NCBI GenBank assembly: GCA_021161555.1
Contig: JAGHAI010000163.1
Coordinates: forward strand, 1-38,300
Direction of reading: 5' to 3'
DNA: 38,300 bases
Source of the DNA: a bacterium
GTDB lineage: Bacteria; UBP14; UBA6098; B30-G16
Positions 29,134 to 36,819 of the stretch are shown piece by piece; the stretch's first letter is position 1, and each line of letters starts with the position of its first letter. The notes beneath the pieces were generated by a model that had not been told where the DNA came from, searched no databases, and saw nothing but the letters and a program-made list of their open reading frames with translations. The position numbers were made by a program, and so were the translations under genes.

Positions 29134-29155
29134 GGGGCAGATTTACTTCTGCCCC
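29134..29155 (+). terminator. Stem-loop after the metalloprotease-like gene
   Basis: GGGGCAGA (29134-29141) pairs with TCTGCCCC (29148-29155) around a six-base loop, six bases after the stop codon at 29127. No T-run follows, so termination may be partial. Confidence 0.6.
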
Positions 29156-29171
29156 TCGCATAAATGAATGG

Positions 29172-29199
29172 TTGACAGAAATAGGGCACAACATATAAT
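29172..29199 (+). promoter_or_regulatory. Consensus sigma70 promoter of yajC
   Basis: TTGACA (29172-29177), a 16-base spacer and TATAAT (29194-29199) match both consensus hexamers exactly. The promoter lies 35 bases before the yajC ATG and just after the previous gene's stem-loop. Confidence 0.85.
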
Positions 29200-29234
29200 T
29201 TGATGAGTGTTGAAAACAAACCGCAGGAGAATGT

Positions 29235-29546
29235 ATGATAAATCATCTATTTATGGCACAACCTCAGGGACAACAGGGCGGCAATCCGCTCGTTGGATTT
29301 TTACCCTTCATTTTGCTCATCGTGGTCTTTTACTTTTTCATAATCCGTCCGCAGACGAAGAGACAAAGGGAACATCAGGAGATGTTAAATTCTCTGCAGA
29401 AGGGCGATAGGGTTATCACAAATGGTGGGATAATCGGCACTGTGGTCGGCACTGATGAGGAGAAAGTTGTCATCAAAGTTGGCGGCGCGGACGCGGTGAA
29501 ACTCGAAGTAGCCAGGGGATTTATATCACAAAAGTTGAATAAATAA
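29235..29546 (+). CDS. yajC: Preprotein translocase subunit YajC
   Basis: YajC is a single-pass inner-membrane accessory protein of the Sec translocase, associated with SecDF. The 103-residue length is normal. It has a short N-terminal tail, one membrane segment (about 19-37), the family signature FIIRPQTKRQREHQEML, then the LQKGDRVITNGGIIGTV motif. CAGGAG precedes the ATG. No secD or secF follows; instead a response regulator gene begins 29 bases after the stop, so the two may share the transcript started at the consensus promoter upstream. Confidence 0.95.
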   Translation: MINHLFMAQPQGQQGGNPLVGFLPFILLIVVFYFFIIRPQTKRQREHQEMLNSLQKGDRVITNGGIIGTVVGTDEEKVVIKVGGADAVKLEVARGFISQKLNK

Positions 29547-29575
29547 AAAAATGTAAATTATTGGAGGGATTTTGT

Positions 29576-29941
29576 ATGGCAACCATACTGGTCGTAGATG
29601 ACGAAAAAAACATAAGGACACTTTACAAACTTGAACTCGAGAAGGAAGGATATTCCGTTCTTGTTGCGGAAGACGCAGAAATGGCTATGGAAATATTGGA
29701 CAGGGAAAAGGTTGACCTTGTGATACTGGACATAAGAATGCCCGGAATGCACGGGATAGATGCCCTTGAAAAAATGATAGTGAAAAAGCGCGACCTTTCC
29801 GTCCTGATAAACACGGCATACGGAGAATATAAGGACGATTTTCTGACCTGGCTTGCGGAAGATTACATAATAAAATCATCTGACCTGACACAACTGAAGG
29901 AGAAAATCCGCCAGGTACTCGCTAAAAAGGGAAAAATATAA
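29576..29941 (+). CDS. Single-domain response regulator (CheY-like receiver)
   Basis: The 121-residue product is a lone phosphoacceptor receiver domain. The acidic pocket is Asp8 and Asp9 (VVDDE), the phosphorylation site is Asp52 (LDIRMPG), and the conserved Thr80 and Lys100 (YIIKSSD) are in place. There is no output domain, so it would act through protein partners or as a phosphorelay intermediate; the cognate kinase is not in the window. I chose the ATG at 29576 because TTGGAGGG lies directly upstream and the product then starts MATILVVDDE. An in-frame ATG at 29561 overlaps that ribosome site. Confidence 0.93.
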   Translation: MATILVVDDEKNIRTLYKLELEKEGYSVLVAEDAEMAMEILDREKVDLVILDIRMPGMHGIDALEKMIVKKRDLSVLINTAYGEYKDDFLTWLAEDYIIKSSDLTQLKEKIRQVLAKKGKI

Positions 29942-29991
29942 ATTTTAACCAGTTGCTAATACTATAATGCAGACATAATAACGATATATCC

Positions 29992-30055
29992 CCCGTTCTG
30001 CCAATGGGACAAGGCGGAGCTCCTATATCTGACGGAAAAATCAAAATTTTTTTAA
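29992..30055 (+). other. Possible structured RNA or terminator element, not identified
   Basis: Between the response regulator and the gcvH promoter lies a G/C-richer island with several small pairings: CCGT (29993-29996) with ACGG (30032-30035), GCC with GGC, and the self-complementary GGAGCTCC. It is followed by an A/T run with seven T. It may terminate the upstream transcript. It does not match a riboswitch class I know. Confidence 0.25.
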
Positions 30056-30062
30056 AAATACA

Positions 30063-30090
30063 TTGACACAAAACGGGACAGAACTAAAAT
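30063..30090 (+). promoter_or_regulatory. Sigma70-type promoter of the H-protein gene
   Basis: TTGACA (30063-30068), a 16-base spacer and TAAAAT (30085-30090) lie 41 bases before the start codon at 30132, after an A/T-rich stretch that could act as an UP element. Confidence 0.78.
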
Positions 30091-30131
30091 GTTGTGGAGA
30101 AAATTGTTAAATCTTCAAAGGAGGAGATGAA

Positions 30132-30545
30132 ATGAAGGTTAGAGACTATGAACATCCCGATGACCTGCTCTACCACAAGGAGTTCTGCTGGGTTAAGCCC
30201 GAAGGTGATGTTGCTACCATTGGTCTTCACGACTTTTATGTTAAGCTTGCCGGAGAGATTTCCTTCATAGATATGCCCGGCGAAGGCGATGAAATTTCCA
30301 AGGACGAAAGAATTGGCACGGTTGAAACAGGGAAATGGGTCGGCAAGTTGATTGCGCCAATTTCCGGCGAAGTTGTCGAGGTCAATGAAGAGGTCGAAGA
30401 TGACCCGGCAATTGTGAACGAAGCCCCTTATGAAAACTGGCTTATAAAAATTAAAATTGCCGACAAAAGCGAACTTGACGAACTAATGAACGCTCAGGAT
30501 GCTGTTCCCTGGCTCGAACAGGAAATCGCAGAACACTCATCGTAA
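30132..30545 (+). CDS. gcvH: Glycine cleavage system H protein (lipoyl carrier), H-like
   Basis: H protein carries a lipoyl arm that shuttles the aminomethyl group between the P, T and L proteins of glycine cleavage. The 137-residue product has the family fold: a start with a WVKPEGDVATIGLHDF strand, the GEISFIDMPGEGDEI strand, and the APISGEVVEVNEEVEDDP strand. The lipoylation lysine is Lys68, eight residues before the conserved proline. Its setting is ETGKW in place of the usual ESVKA. The end NWLIKIKI is typical. GGAGGAG precedes the ATG. No gcvP, gcvT or lpd is nearby, and the gene is a single unit with its own promoter and terminator. It may therefore serve glycine cleavage encoded elsewhere or be a lipoyl-carrier variant. 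Confidence 0.88.
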   Translation: MKVRDYEHPDDLLYHKEFCWVKPEGDVATIGLHDFYVKLAGEISFIDMPGEGDEISKDERIGTVETGKWVGKLIAPISGEVVEVNEEVEDDPAIVNEAPYENWLIKIKIADKSELDELMNAQDAVPWLEQEIAEHSS

Positions 30546-30563
30546 TAAAAGAAAAACGAAGGC

Positions 30564-30598
30564 AAAAAAGCGTTCCGACATTCAGGAACGCTTTTTTT
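30564..30598 (+). terminator. Strong rho-independent terminator of gcvH
   Basis: AAAAAAGCGTTCC (30564-30576) pairs perfectly with GGAACGCTTTTTT (30585-30597) around an eight-base loop and ends in a run of seven T. It lies about 20 bases past the gcvH stop. Confidence 0.93.
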
Positions 30599-30715
30599 AT
30601 TAACAACTCCGCCAGAGCAAACTTTCTCATCCTTTTCCCGTACACTTTTCCTCAATCGTAACACATTGAAATATTTGATGTTATATTATCAAAGCGCATC
30701 TTTACATCATTTTGA

Positions 30716-30744
30716 TTGAAAAAAGGAGATGATATTCTTATATT
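30716..30744 (+). promoter_or_regulatory. Sigma70-type promoter of the M14 peptidase gene
   Basis: TTGAAA (30716-30721), a 17-base spacer and TATATT (30739-30744) lie 25 bases before the ATG at 30770. The rest of the 224-base gap after gcvH shows nothing else besides the terminator. Confidence 0.55.
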
Positions 30745-30769
30745 GAAGTCGATAGATTGAGGAGGTATT

Positions 30770-32245
30770 ATGTCTGTGATAATTCTTACGATAGCAATAA
30801 TTTCTTTGTCCTTCGCTCAGCCGCCCGACATAGACCCGCGATACCACACTATTGATGAAGTTTTTTCCGAAGTGAATGCACTGGCGGATACATACGAAAA
30901 CATCTGCTATGTGGAGACACTCGGGTATTCAGAAACATACTCCATTCCAATCATTGCGGTGAAACTATCTCGATATGCACAATACGATATGGACAGAAGC
31001 GTGGTTTTAATAGACGGCGGACAGCACGCAAACGAACCATCTGGAACGGAGACAATTATGTGGATGCTTCATTATCTGACTTCGCATTATGCCACAGATG
31101 ACGATGTCTTCCGCTGGCTCGATTCACTGCAAATCTGGTTCATTCCAATCGTCAATATGGACGGCAGACAAATTGTGATGAACGAGAGTTCGCCTCACTC
31201 AATTCACTGGCGAAAGACGACCAGGGACAACAACGAAAACGGCGAATTTGACTTCGATTACGACGGCGTTGACCCAAACAGGAACTACGAATATAAATGG
31301 GACGAATGCACCGATACGAACTGGTCTTCTCCGAACTACAAAGGACCATATCCGTGGTCGGAAAATTGTGTCGTTGTGGTGCGCGATTTCATAGAAAGAT
31401 ACCGACCGACGGCGATAATTGACCTGCATTCTCCGGATTCCGTCGGCGGAAACAAGTTGTGGTTCTGCTGGTGGGACGAGGATGCAGGAACATACCACAA
31501 CGAAGGATTTCCTCACTATTACTTCGTCGCATCCGAACTGGCGAACAACACAGAAACGGAAGTTGACGACGAACATTATCAATACAGAGCGGCATACAAC
31601 ACGAAGCCAAAACTTCAATTGTGGTCATACTGGCTGACGAGTTCCTGTTCCATAATTATGGAAATAACGAATCAATGCTTCTGGACGGGGGACACCGTCG
31701 ATACGATTGCCGCCCGCGTCGGAAGGGGGCTTTTCTACATATTCGACAGAATGTTTGAGAAGGGATTGATTGTGAAGGCATACGACGGAACGGATTTTCC
31801 CGCGCAGGCAGAGGTCATCATCGACGGCGTTACGGACACCACTTTCCCGCCAAGATTGTGCAACTATCACGGAAGATACCACCGCTTTCTCGAACCTGGA
31901 ACTTATACTGTTCGTGTGAAATACGGTGACGAAGAAATTGTCTTCGACACGGTTTCAGTGGAATCGGGGCACAACACATACATCGAAGCGCACTTTGCAG
32001 AAATTGCCGAAGAACCATTCGACAGAGACGAGGACGGCATAATAGCCCAGCGCGGCAATTACATATTCGTCGATGCGGAAAACGGCGAATTTAGATTATA
32101 CGATATACTCGGCAATGTCGTCATCGAAGATAGGGTGAGCGAGGACAAAATCATTTCGACGGCAGGATTACCTGCAGGTGTATATCTCGCAAGACTTTCA
32201 TCAAAAAGTGGAAGCGTAGAAAAAAGGATACTAATACTGAAATGA
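30770..32245 (+). CDS. Secreted M14 family zinc carboxypeptidase
   Basis: M14 peptidases remove C-terminal residues from peptides using one zinc ion. The 491-residue product has a signal peptide (about 1-16). The zinc ligands are His86 and Glu89 in GGQHANEPSGTE and His220 in IIDLHS. The substrate-binding DPNRNY motif is at 168-173, and the likely catalytic glutamate is Glu298 in IIMEIT. A small beta domain follows (about 335-405). The C-terminus (about 420-491) is a short sorting-type domain with FRLYDILGNVV, LPAGVYLARL and ILILK, as in the giant secreted proteins of this window, so it is probably exported by the same route. AGGAGG precedes the ATG. Its stop lies 10 bases from that of a convergent gene, with no terminator between them. 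Confidence 0.92.
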   Translation: MSVIILTIAIISLSFAQPPDIDPRYHTIDEVFSEVNALADTYENICYVETLGYSETYSIPIIAVKLSRYAQYDMDRSVVLIDGGQHANEPSGTETIMWMLHYLTSHYATDDDVFRWLDSLQIWFIPIVNMDGRQIVMNESSPHSIHWRKTTRDNNENGEFDFDYDGVDPNRNYEYKWDECTDTNWSSPNYKGPYPWSENCVVVVRDFIERYRPTAIIDLHSPDSVGGNKLWFCWWDEDAGTYHNEGFPHYYFVASELANNTETEVDDEHYQYRAAYNTKPKLQLWSYWLTSSCSIIMEITNQCFWTGDTVDTIAARVGRGLFYIFDRMFEKGLIVKAYDGTDFPAQAEVIIDGVTDTTFPPRLCNYHGRYHRFLEPGTYTVRVKYGDEEIVFDTVSVESGHNTYIEAHFAEIAEEPFDRDEDGIIAQRGNYIFVDAENGEFRLYDILGNVVIEDRVSEDKIISTAGLPAGVYLARLSSKSGSVEKRILILK

Positions 32246-32255
32246 ACCGCCAGAT

Positions 32256-33800
32256 TCATCCCACAATAGCATTTCTTATAAATTTTTCGTTCAACGATGC
32301 CATAGCCACCAGAACTTCTGCACCGGTAAGAATAAACACGAAAATATACACCGCAAACATATACACCGATGAGTTCAAACTCATTTTTTTCAATATCAAT
32401 TCCGCCGCAAAAGGCAGAGCCACCAGAAGAATTGTCGCGAACGCAGGCAACAGCGATTTCAGTCCCAGCGCATTTTTGGGATTTATCGCATCGCGGCGGG
32501 GATGAGCGAGAAAAATCCTGTGCGCATAGAAAATACCCGAAAACAGCGAGCCAAAGATAACGGGAACAATCGGCAAAATTTGCACTGGCTTCTTCAATAT
32601 AATCATCAGAATGATGGCGGAAATGACAAGTGTCGTCGTCCACAGCGCGGATAATGCGGCAGCTCGTCTGATGAATATCTTTCGCCAGTCAACTGGCAGC
32701 GTCGCAGACCAATGAATGTATTTCACATCCAGAAAAGCCAGCCTTATGGAAAAAATTTGCGAATATTGAGAGGCAAGCATCGCCCCCATCGCAAGACCGT
32801 ATCCCACGCCCCGGGAAAAACCCAGCGACATTATGATGGCAAAAATCACGGGGTACACTATTGCAAAGAAAGACCGTGCATCGCGGAATGTTATGGTCAA
32901 ATCCCTGACGACAAACGGGAACTTTTCCGCGCTGATATTTCTAACATCGACAATTCGTCTTCTGCTCTTCGGCGAAAATTTTTCAATGGAAAGATTTTTC
33001 GTCATCTGCCAGCCTACGCGCCACAGCAAATATCCGAGCAGCAGCACAATCACTACGGCGAAGACATCTCCGCAGAAGAGACTCCGAACCCACGCAATCG
33101 GAGAAAACGGCGACATAATTCTTGAGATGTAATTTTTCAAAAACACATCTCCGCTCGAAGCGATTCTGCCCTGCATCTTCGGCACAAACTGGAAAAACAG
33201 GACGAAAATCAGCGCATTTACAATCAATGCCCACCTGCCGAGTTTTTTCGCAACGCTGGTGCTGACAAACCTTATCATCACGGCGGAAGAGAAAAGCGCA
33301 AAGCCAGATATGAAGATAAAATATGCAATAGCACCGAGAAGCGACATCGCCGAAAATTTAACCACGACGAAGGCGACCACAGCGGGTATGAGCATAATAA
33401 ATGGTATCGGCGAAGAGATAAATCCGCTCCACAGAGCGGAAAACACAAGAACGCTGCGGTGTATCGGAAGATATAAGAAATAGTGCATACTGCCGTGTTC
33501 GTCGAAAATATCGACGGCAATGGTAGGGATAATTTGAAACAGAAGAAGCAGCGTTACGAAGAACAACTGCGCCGAGAAGACAAATTCAATGATTTCAGAA
33601 AATTTTCCCAACGAAGCCGAATAAAAGAACAGCGCATAAGAAACCGTCAAAAACCCGATGACGAACAAAATTCCACCCCATATCAAAAAAATTCCCACAA
33701 TGCCGATTTTTCCCCTGCGCCCAATCGACCGGGTGAACAATTTTATTCGCAAAAGAATTATCTGAAAAAATTCCCGCATATCATCTTTGATAAAAAACAA
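32256..33800 (-). CDS. Multi-pass membrane protein, ABC-2-type permease-like
   Basis: The 514-residue product is almost entirely hydrophobic, with about ten to twelve predicted membrane segments in two halves. A cytoplasmic stretch of about 40 residues lies between them (KNLSIEKFSPKSRRRIVDV, then FVVRDLTITFRDARSFFAI). This layout, with an early VDIFDEHGSMHYFLYLPIHR loop, resembles the permease subunits of ABC-2 exporters. No ATPase gene adjoins it, so the partner and substrate are unknown. The start is a TTG at 33800 with a GGCGGGG site upstream; an ATG seven codons inside (33779) is the alternative and has a weaker site. Confidence 0.65.
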   Translation of the reverse strand: MFFIKDDMREFFQIILLRIKLFTRSIGRRGKIGIVGIFLIWGGILFVIGFLTVSYALFFYSASLGKFSEIIEFVFSAQLFFVTLLLLFQIIPTIAVDIFDEHGSMHYFLYLPIHRSVLVFSALWSGFISSPIPFIMLIPAVVAFVVVKFSAMSLLGAIAYFIFISGFALFSSAVMIRFVSTSVAKKLGRWALIVNALIFVLFFQFVPKMQGRIASSGDVFLKNYISRIMSPFSPIAWVRSLFCGDVFAVVIVLLLGYLLWRVGWQMTKNLSIEKFSPKSRRRIVDVRNISAEKFPFVVRDLTITFRDARSFFAIVYPVIFAIIMSLGFSRGVGYGLAMGAMLASQYSQIFSIRLAFLDVKYIHWSATLPVDWRKIFIRRAAALSALWTTTLVISAIILMIILKKPVQILPIVPVIFGSLFSGIFYAHRIFLAHPRRDAINPKNALGLKSLLPAFATILLVALPFAAELILKKMSLNSSVYMFAVYIFVFILTGAEVLVAMASLNEKFIRNAIVG

Positions 33801-33835
33801 TAAATTTCCCCGCCTTCACATTCAAGGATACATAA

Positions 33836-33863
33836 AATATAATCAGGGGGGATTCCCCGACAA
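33836..33863 (-). promoter_or_regulatory. Possible promoter of the permease gene with a palindromic spacer
   Basis: On the minus strand TTGTCG (33858-33863), a 16-base spacer and TATATT (33836-33841) lie about 35 bases before the TTG start. The spacer contains a G-run and a C-run that could pair (plus-strand GGGGGG-ATT-CCCC), which could bind a regulator or pause transcription. Confidence 0.4.
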
Positions 33864-33926
33864 ATATAAAAAATTTGCCAGAAATGATGCGTAATTCTAC
33901 CGTAAAGCAGCGTTCGTTCGGCTCAG

Positions 33927-34685
33927 CTATGCCCGCTCGACATCCTTTATAAGTTCATCCAGCTCCCGTTTATACTGCGGATGTGGATGAGGTTTTTTCA
34001 AAAGTTCCCACCGATTTTGATATGCGGCATATTTGCTCGAAGTATTTCCTCTTCTGCCCTTTTCTCGCTCATACTTGTCTTTGAGCGTAATCAAGGTGAG
34101 GTGTTTTATTTTATCATAAGGTATTATGTAAAATGTGAAATGGTCTTCCAGTTCGAGCAGGAAAATACAATAGTCAACCGCCTTGGTGGGGACAGCAAAG
34201 CGATAATAAACGCTCGGCGGATGATTTTGCGGATAATGATAAATCGTCTGAGTGCTGCTTCCAGAAACCGAACACTTGTATCCGTTTATGAATATTTCCA
34301 GCGCTCCGCTTCTTTTCTGTCTTATCAGCACATCGTATTTCAGCGATTCGGCAATACGCTTGACGAGTTTTATGTATCCCACTTTTCTTGCGCTTCGCTT
34401 TTTCCCCTGAGCAACGAGTTGTTTTTTTATCTCGTCGAGGTCGCAACAGGTTTCGAGCATTTCCTTATGCTTTTTTATCCTGCGCTTCCGCTGAATTTCG
34501 CCGTATTTCTTATTGAAGAACGACTTGTATAGCCCTGCGGCATTCTGGCGCGAAAAACCAAAGTATTTCCCAATTTTATCGAGCGTCGCGAGGTCGTTCA
34601 CAAGTTCCATAAACTTGTCAAATCCTCCCTTGTCCTTGTATTTTTCATTAAAGCGCTCAATTTTTTTCTCAAGGCTCATCTTCAT
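33927..34685 (-). CDS. Unrecognised protein with N-terminal helix-turn-helix
   Basis: The 252-residue, lysine/arginine-rich product has a likely helix-turn-helix at about 31-60 (LATLDKIGKYFGFSRQNAAG) and a basic linker (60-115). The C-terminal alpha/beta part (about 115-200) contains DYCIFLLELEDHFTFYIIPYDKI. That strand-turn-strand resembles the end of PD-(D/E)XK-type nucleases, but I cannot find a convincing acidic-acidic-lysine catalytic set, so nuclease activity is not claimed. The ATG overlaps the folD stop by four bases (ATGA), which implies translational coupling with folD. The function is unknown; a DNA-binding role is the most that can be inferred. Confidence 0.7.
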   Translation of the reverse strand: MKMSLEKKIERFNEKYKDKGGFDKFMELVNDLATLDKIGKYFGFSRQNAAGLYKSFFNKKYGEIQRKRRIKKHKEMLETCCDLDEIKKQLVAQGKKRSARKVGYIKLVKRIAESLKYDVLIRQKRSGALEIFINGYKCSVSGSSTQTIYHYPQNHPPSVYYRFAVPTKAVDYCIFLLELEDHFTFYIIPYDKIKHLTLITLKDKYEREKGRRGNTSSKYAAYQNRWELLKKPHPHPQYKRELDELIKDVERA

Positions 34686-35551
34686 AGTCCCGCTCCGTGT
34701 TTTATTTTATTTCTTTTTCTTTCATACGCATTTACGAGATTTTTCAAAAGGAACGCCGTCGTGACAGGACCCACACCGCCTGGAACCGGCGTTGCCGCCG
34801 ACACCTTTTCCGAAATGCTTTCAAAATCCACATCGCCAACCAACTTTCCGTCTATGTAATTAGTCCCGACATCTATGATGATGCTCTTCGGAGATGTCAT
34901 TTCCGCATCGATAAGCCCAGGCTTGCCTGCGGCAACAATCAAAATATCCGCTCTCTTCGAATGCTCACGCAGGTTCTTCGTCCGAGAATGACAGACCGTA
35001 ACCGTGGCATTCGCTGACGAAGATTTGCGAAGCAGAAGCACCGACAGAGGCATACCAACTGTCATACTCCTGCCAACGATGACGATGTCCTTCCCTTCGG
35101 TCTCTATATCATAATGCTTCAGAATTTCCAGCACCGCTCCTGGTGTGGCGGGAATGTAGAGAGGCTTTCCCGACAGCAACCGCCCGAGATTATCCATTCG
35201 CTGGCAGTCAACATCGGCATAGGGGGGAATTAAATTCGTCAGGCGAACGAAATCCAGATGACCGGGGACTGGTGTTTCAATTATAATCCCATCGGGGTCG
35301 AAATTCTTTATCTCATCCTTTATAATCCCTTCTGCATCTTTCTGCGATGTTTTCTCATTTATATTGAGGCACTTGAACATTACGCCGAGCGCTGCGGCTT
35401 TGCGCCCTTTTGCATTCGAATACGCAACGCTGGCAGGGTCGTCGCCGATGACGATGGAAAGAAGACGAGGAGAATCTTCAAAATTCTTTATTTGAACTTC
35501 TATATCCTTAAAAATTCTATTGCGAACTTCTTTTCCGCGCAGAACTCTCAT
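34682..35551 (-). CDS. folD: FolD-like methylenetetrahydrofolate dehydrogenase/cyclohydrolase, divergent
   Basis: FolD interconverts 5,10-methylene-, methenyl- and 10-formyl-tetrahydrofolate in the cytoplasm. The 289-residue length is normal. Tyr44 and Lys48 (SVAYSNAK) match the catalytic Tyr and Lys. The Rossmann motif VIVGRSMTVGMPLSVLLL, VTVCHSRT, ADILIVAAGKPGLI, IIIDVGTN and TPVPGGVGPVTTAFLL are all present. Two motifs differ from the usual family: the QLPLP segment reads ETPVP, so Glu92 replaces the glutamine linked to cyclohydrolase activity, and KDVDG reads ADVDC. The overall family is clear, but the balance of activities may differ. AAGGGG precedes the ATG, and a near-consensus promoter lies just upstream. 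Confidence 0.9.
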   Translation of the reverse strand: MRVLRGKEVRNRIFKDIEVQIKNFEDSPRLLSIVIGDDPASVAYSNAKGRKAAALGVMFKCLNINEKTSQKDAEGIIKDEIKNFDPDGIIIETPVPGHLDFVRLTNLIPPYADVDCQRMDNLGRLLSGKPLYIPATPGAVLEILKHYDIETEGKDIVIVGRSMTVGMPLSVLLLRKSSSANATVTVCHSRTKNLREHSKRADILIVAAGKPGLIDAEMTSPKSIIIDVGTNYIDGKLVGDVDFESISEKVSAATPVPGGVGPVTTAFLLKNLVNAYERKRNKIKHGAGL

Positions 35552-35582
35552 TTCCCCTTAACCTTCGCAGTATAAAATCATA

Positions 35583-35612
35583 AAAATAAAAGAAATTTAT
35601 CAATTATGTCAA
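35583..35612 (-). promoter_or_regulatory. Sigma70-type promoter of folD
   Basis: On the minus strand TTGACA (35607-35612), an 18-base spacer and TATTTT (35583-35588) lie about 31 bases before the folD ATG. An inverted repeat AACTTA-AAC-TAAGTT (35630-35644) lies just upstream and could be an operator. The remainder of the 204-base gap to the ymdB-like gene is A/T-rich and shows nothing else. Confidence 0.6.
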
Positions 35613-35755
35613 GTAAAAAAACATAATTCAACTTAAACTAAGTTAAAATACTAACTAACTCTTAGTGTAAAGACAAACTAAATAAAAAAATGTTCCTCTG
35701 AATGGGTTTTAGAATTTTATGAAATGTGGGAATAAAATCAGAAAGCGCATCGCAA

Positions 35756-36562
35756 CTAATGATTTGCTCCCTGATTTTCAATGTCAACTCTTTCAATGGA
35801 AATGGCTTTCCCTGTATCGGTATGCACTTTGATGAAAACGCCCTGAATTCTCACGCCTTTTTCTGCAGGCTCGAATCTGACCTGAATTGATTTGATTAAA
35901 TGCTCGAGAGCGAGTTCCTTTTTCACGCCTATAACGGAATCGTGCGGTCCGGTCATTCCGCAGTCTGTGATGTATGCGGTTCCGCCAGGTAATATCTTTT
36001 CATCCGCTGTTTGAATGTGAGTATGTGTGCCGATGACAGCAGACACCTTTCCGTCGAGGAAATATCCCATAGCAACCTTTTCGGATGTGGCTTCTCCGTG
36101 AAAGTCAACGATAATTATCGGGGTTTCCCTGCGCAATCTCATCACATGTTCTTCGCCAACCCTGAAAGGGCAGTCCGTCATAGGAAGATATACGCGGCCA
36201 ATGAGGTTCAAAACACCAATTTTCACACCGTCTTCCGTAGTGAAAATTGTAGAACCGTGTCCCTGATTGCCTGGTGGATAATTTGCAGGGCGAACAAGAT
36301 ATTCGAACTTGTCGAGTGCGTTGCCAAGGTCGTCTCGTTTGTTCCAGGTATGATTTCCGAGAGTAATTACATCAACGCCATATCTGTGCAGTTTTTGGGC
36401 AAGATTTTCGGTGATGCCAAAGCCACCTGCGATATTTTCACCATTGGCGATAATAACATCGGGTTGATAGCGTTCCCTGAGCAATGGCATCATCTGATGG
36501 ATTGCATTTCTTCCTGCGCGAGCATAGACATCGCCCAAAAAAAGGATATTGACAGTATCCAC
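35756..36562 (-). CDS. ymdB: YmdB-type metallophosphoesterase (TIGR00282), cyclic nucleotide phosphodiesterase
   Basis: Members of this family hydrolyse cyclic nucleotides (2',3'-cNMP and related forms) with a two-metal centre. In Bacillus YmdB influences biofilm and stress decisions. The 268-residue length is normal. Metal-binding motifs are visible in order: Asp11 in LGDVYA, Asn40-Glu42-Asn43 in NGEN, Asn70-His71 in GNHTWN, His155 in VDFHGEAT, and His180 and His182 in GTHTHIQTAD. AGGAG precedes the ATG. It starts 29 bases after the rpmC stop on the same strand, so it is probably read from the ribosomal-protein operon. Confidence 0.95.
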   Translation of the reverse strand: MDTVNILFLGDVYARAGRNAIHQMMPLLRERYQPDVIIANGENIAGGFGITENLAQKLHRYGVDVITLGNHTWNKRDDLGNALDKFEYLVRPANYPPGNQGHGSTIFTTEDGVKIGVLNLIGRVYLPMTDCPFRVGEEHVMRLRRETPIIIVDFHGEATSEKVAMGYFLDGKVSAVIGTHTHIQTADEKILPGGTAYITDCGMTGPHDSVIGVKKELALEHLIKSIQVRFEPAEKGVRIQGVFIKVHTDTGKAISIERVDIENQGANH

Positions 36563-36591
36563 AGCACTCCTCTCTATCGTGGATGGAAAAA

Positions 36592-36819
36592 TTAAGTTCC
36601 CGTTTCAGTTTCCGCAACAATTTTTCTTATGCCGAGTTCGTCTTCGTGAAGAATCGTATTTATTCTCGCGATGTCCTTGCGTATCTGGCGAATTCTCTTC
36701 GGATTATCAAGCGGTTTTATTGCCGACTGCATCCTCAGGTTGAACCATTCTTCCACGAGCTGGTCCCTGTGGTGTATCAATTCGTCCTTTGTCATAGTTC
36801 TGAGTTCACTGACTTTCAT
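36592..36819 (-). CDS. rpmC: 50S ribosomal protein L29
   Basis: L29 lies near the peptide exit tunnel of the large subunit. The 75-residue product has the family pattern: [47 protein letters not shown]. Its ATG overlaps the rplP stop by four bases (ATGA), with a GGGAG site inside rplP. The usual next gene, rpsQ (S17), is absent; a phosphodiesterase gene follows instead. Confidence 0.96.
   Translation of the reverse strand: MKVSELRTMTKDELIHHRDQLVEEWFNLRMQSAIKPLDNPKRIRQIRKDIARINTILHEDELGIRKIVAETETGT

Noticed and set aside
29942-30131. Glycine riboswitch before the H-protein gene
   Set aside because: The promoter lies only about 40 bases before the start codon, too little space for the aptamer, and the upstream island lacks the conserved glycine-aptamer motifs.
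23746-32245. Type IX secretion machinery (Por/Gld/Spr genes)
   Set aside because: Only proteins with sorting-type tails are present; no PorT, PorV, Sov, GldK-N or PorU-like gene is visible, so the export route is inferred from the tails alone.
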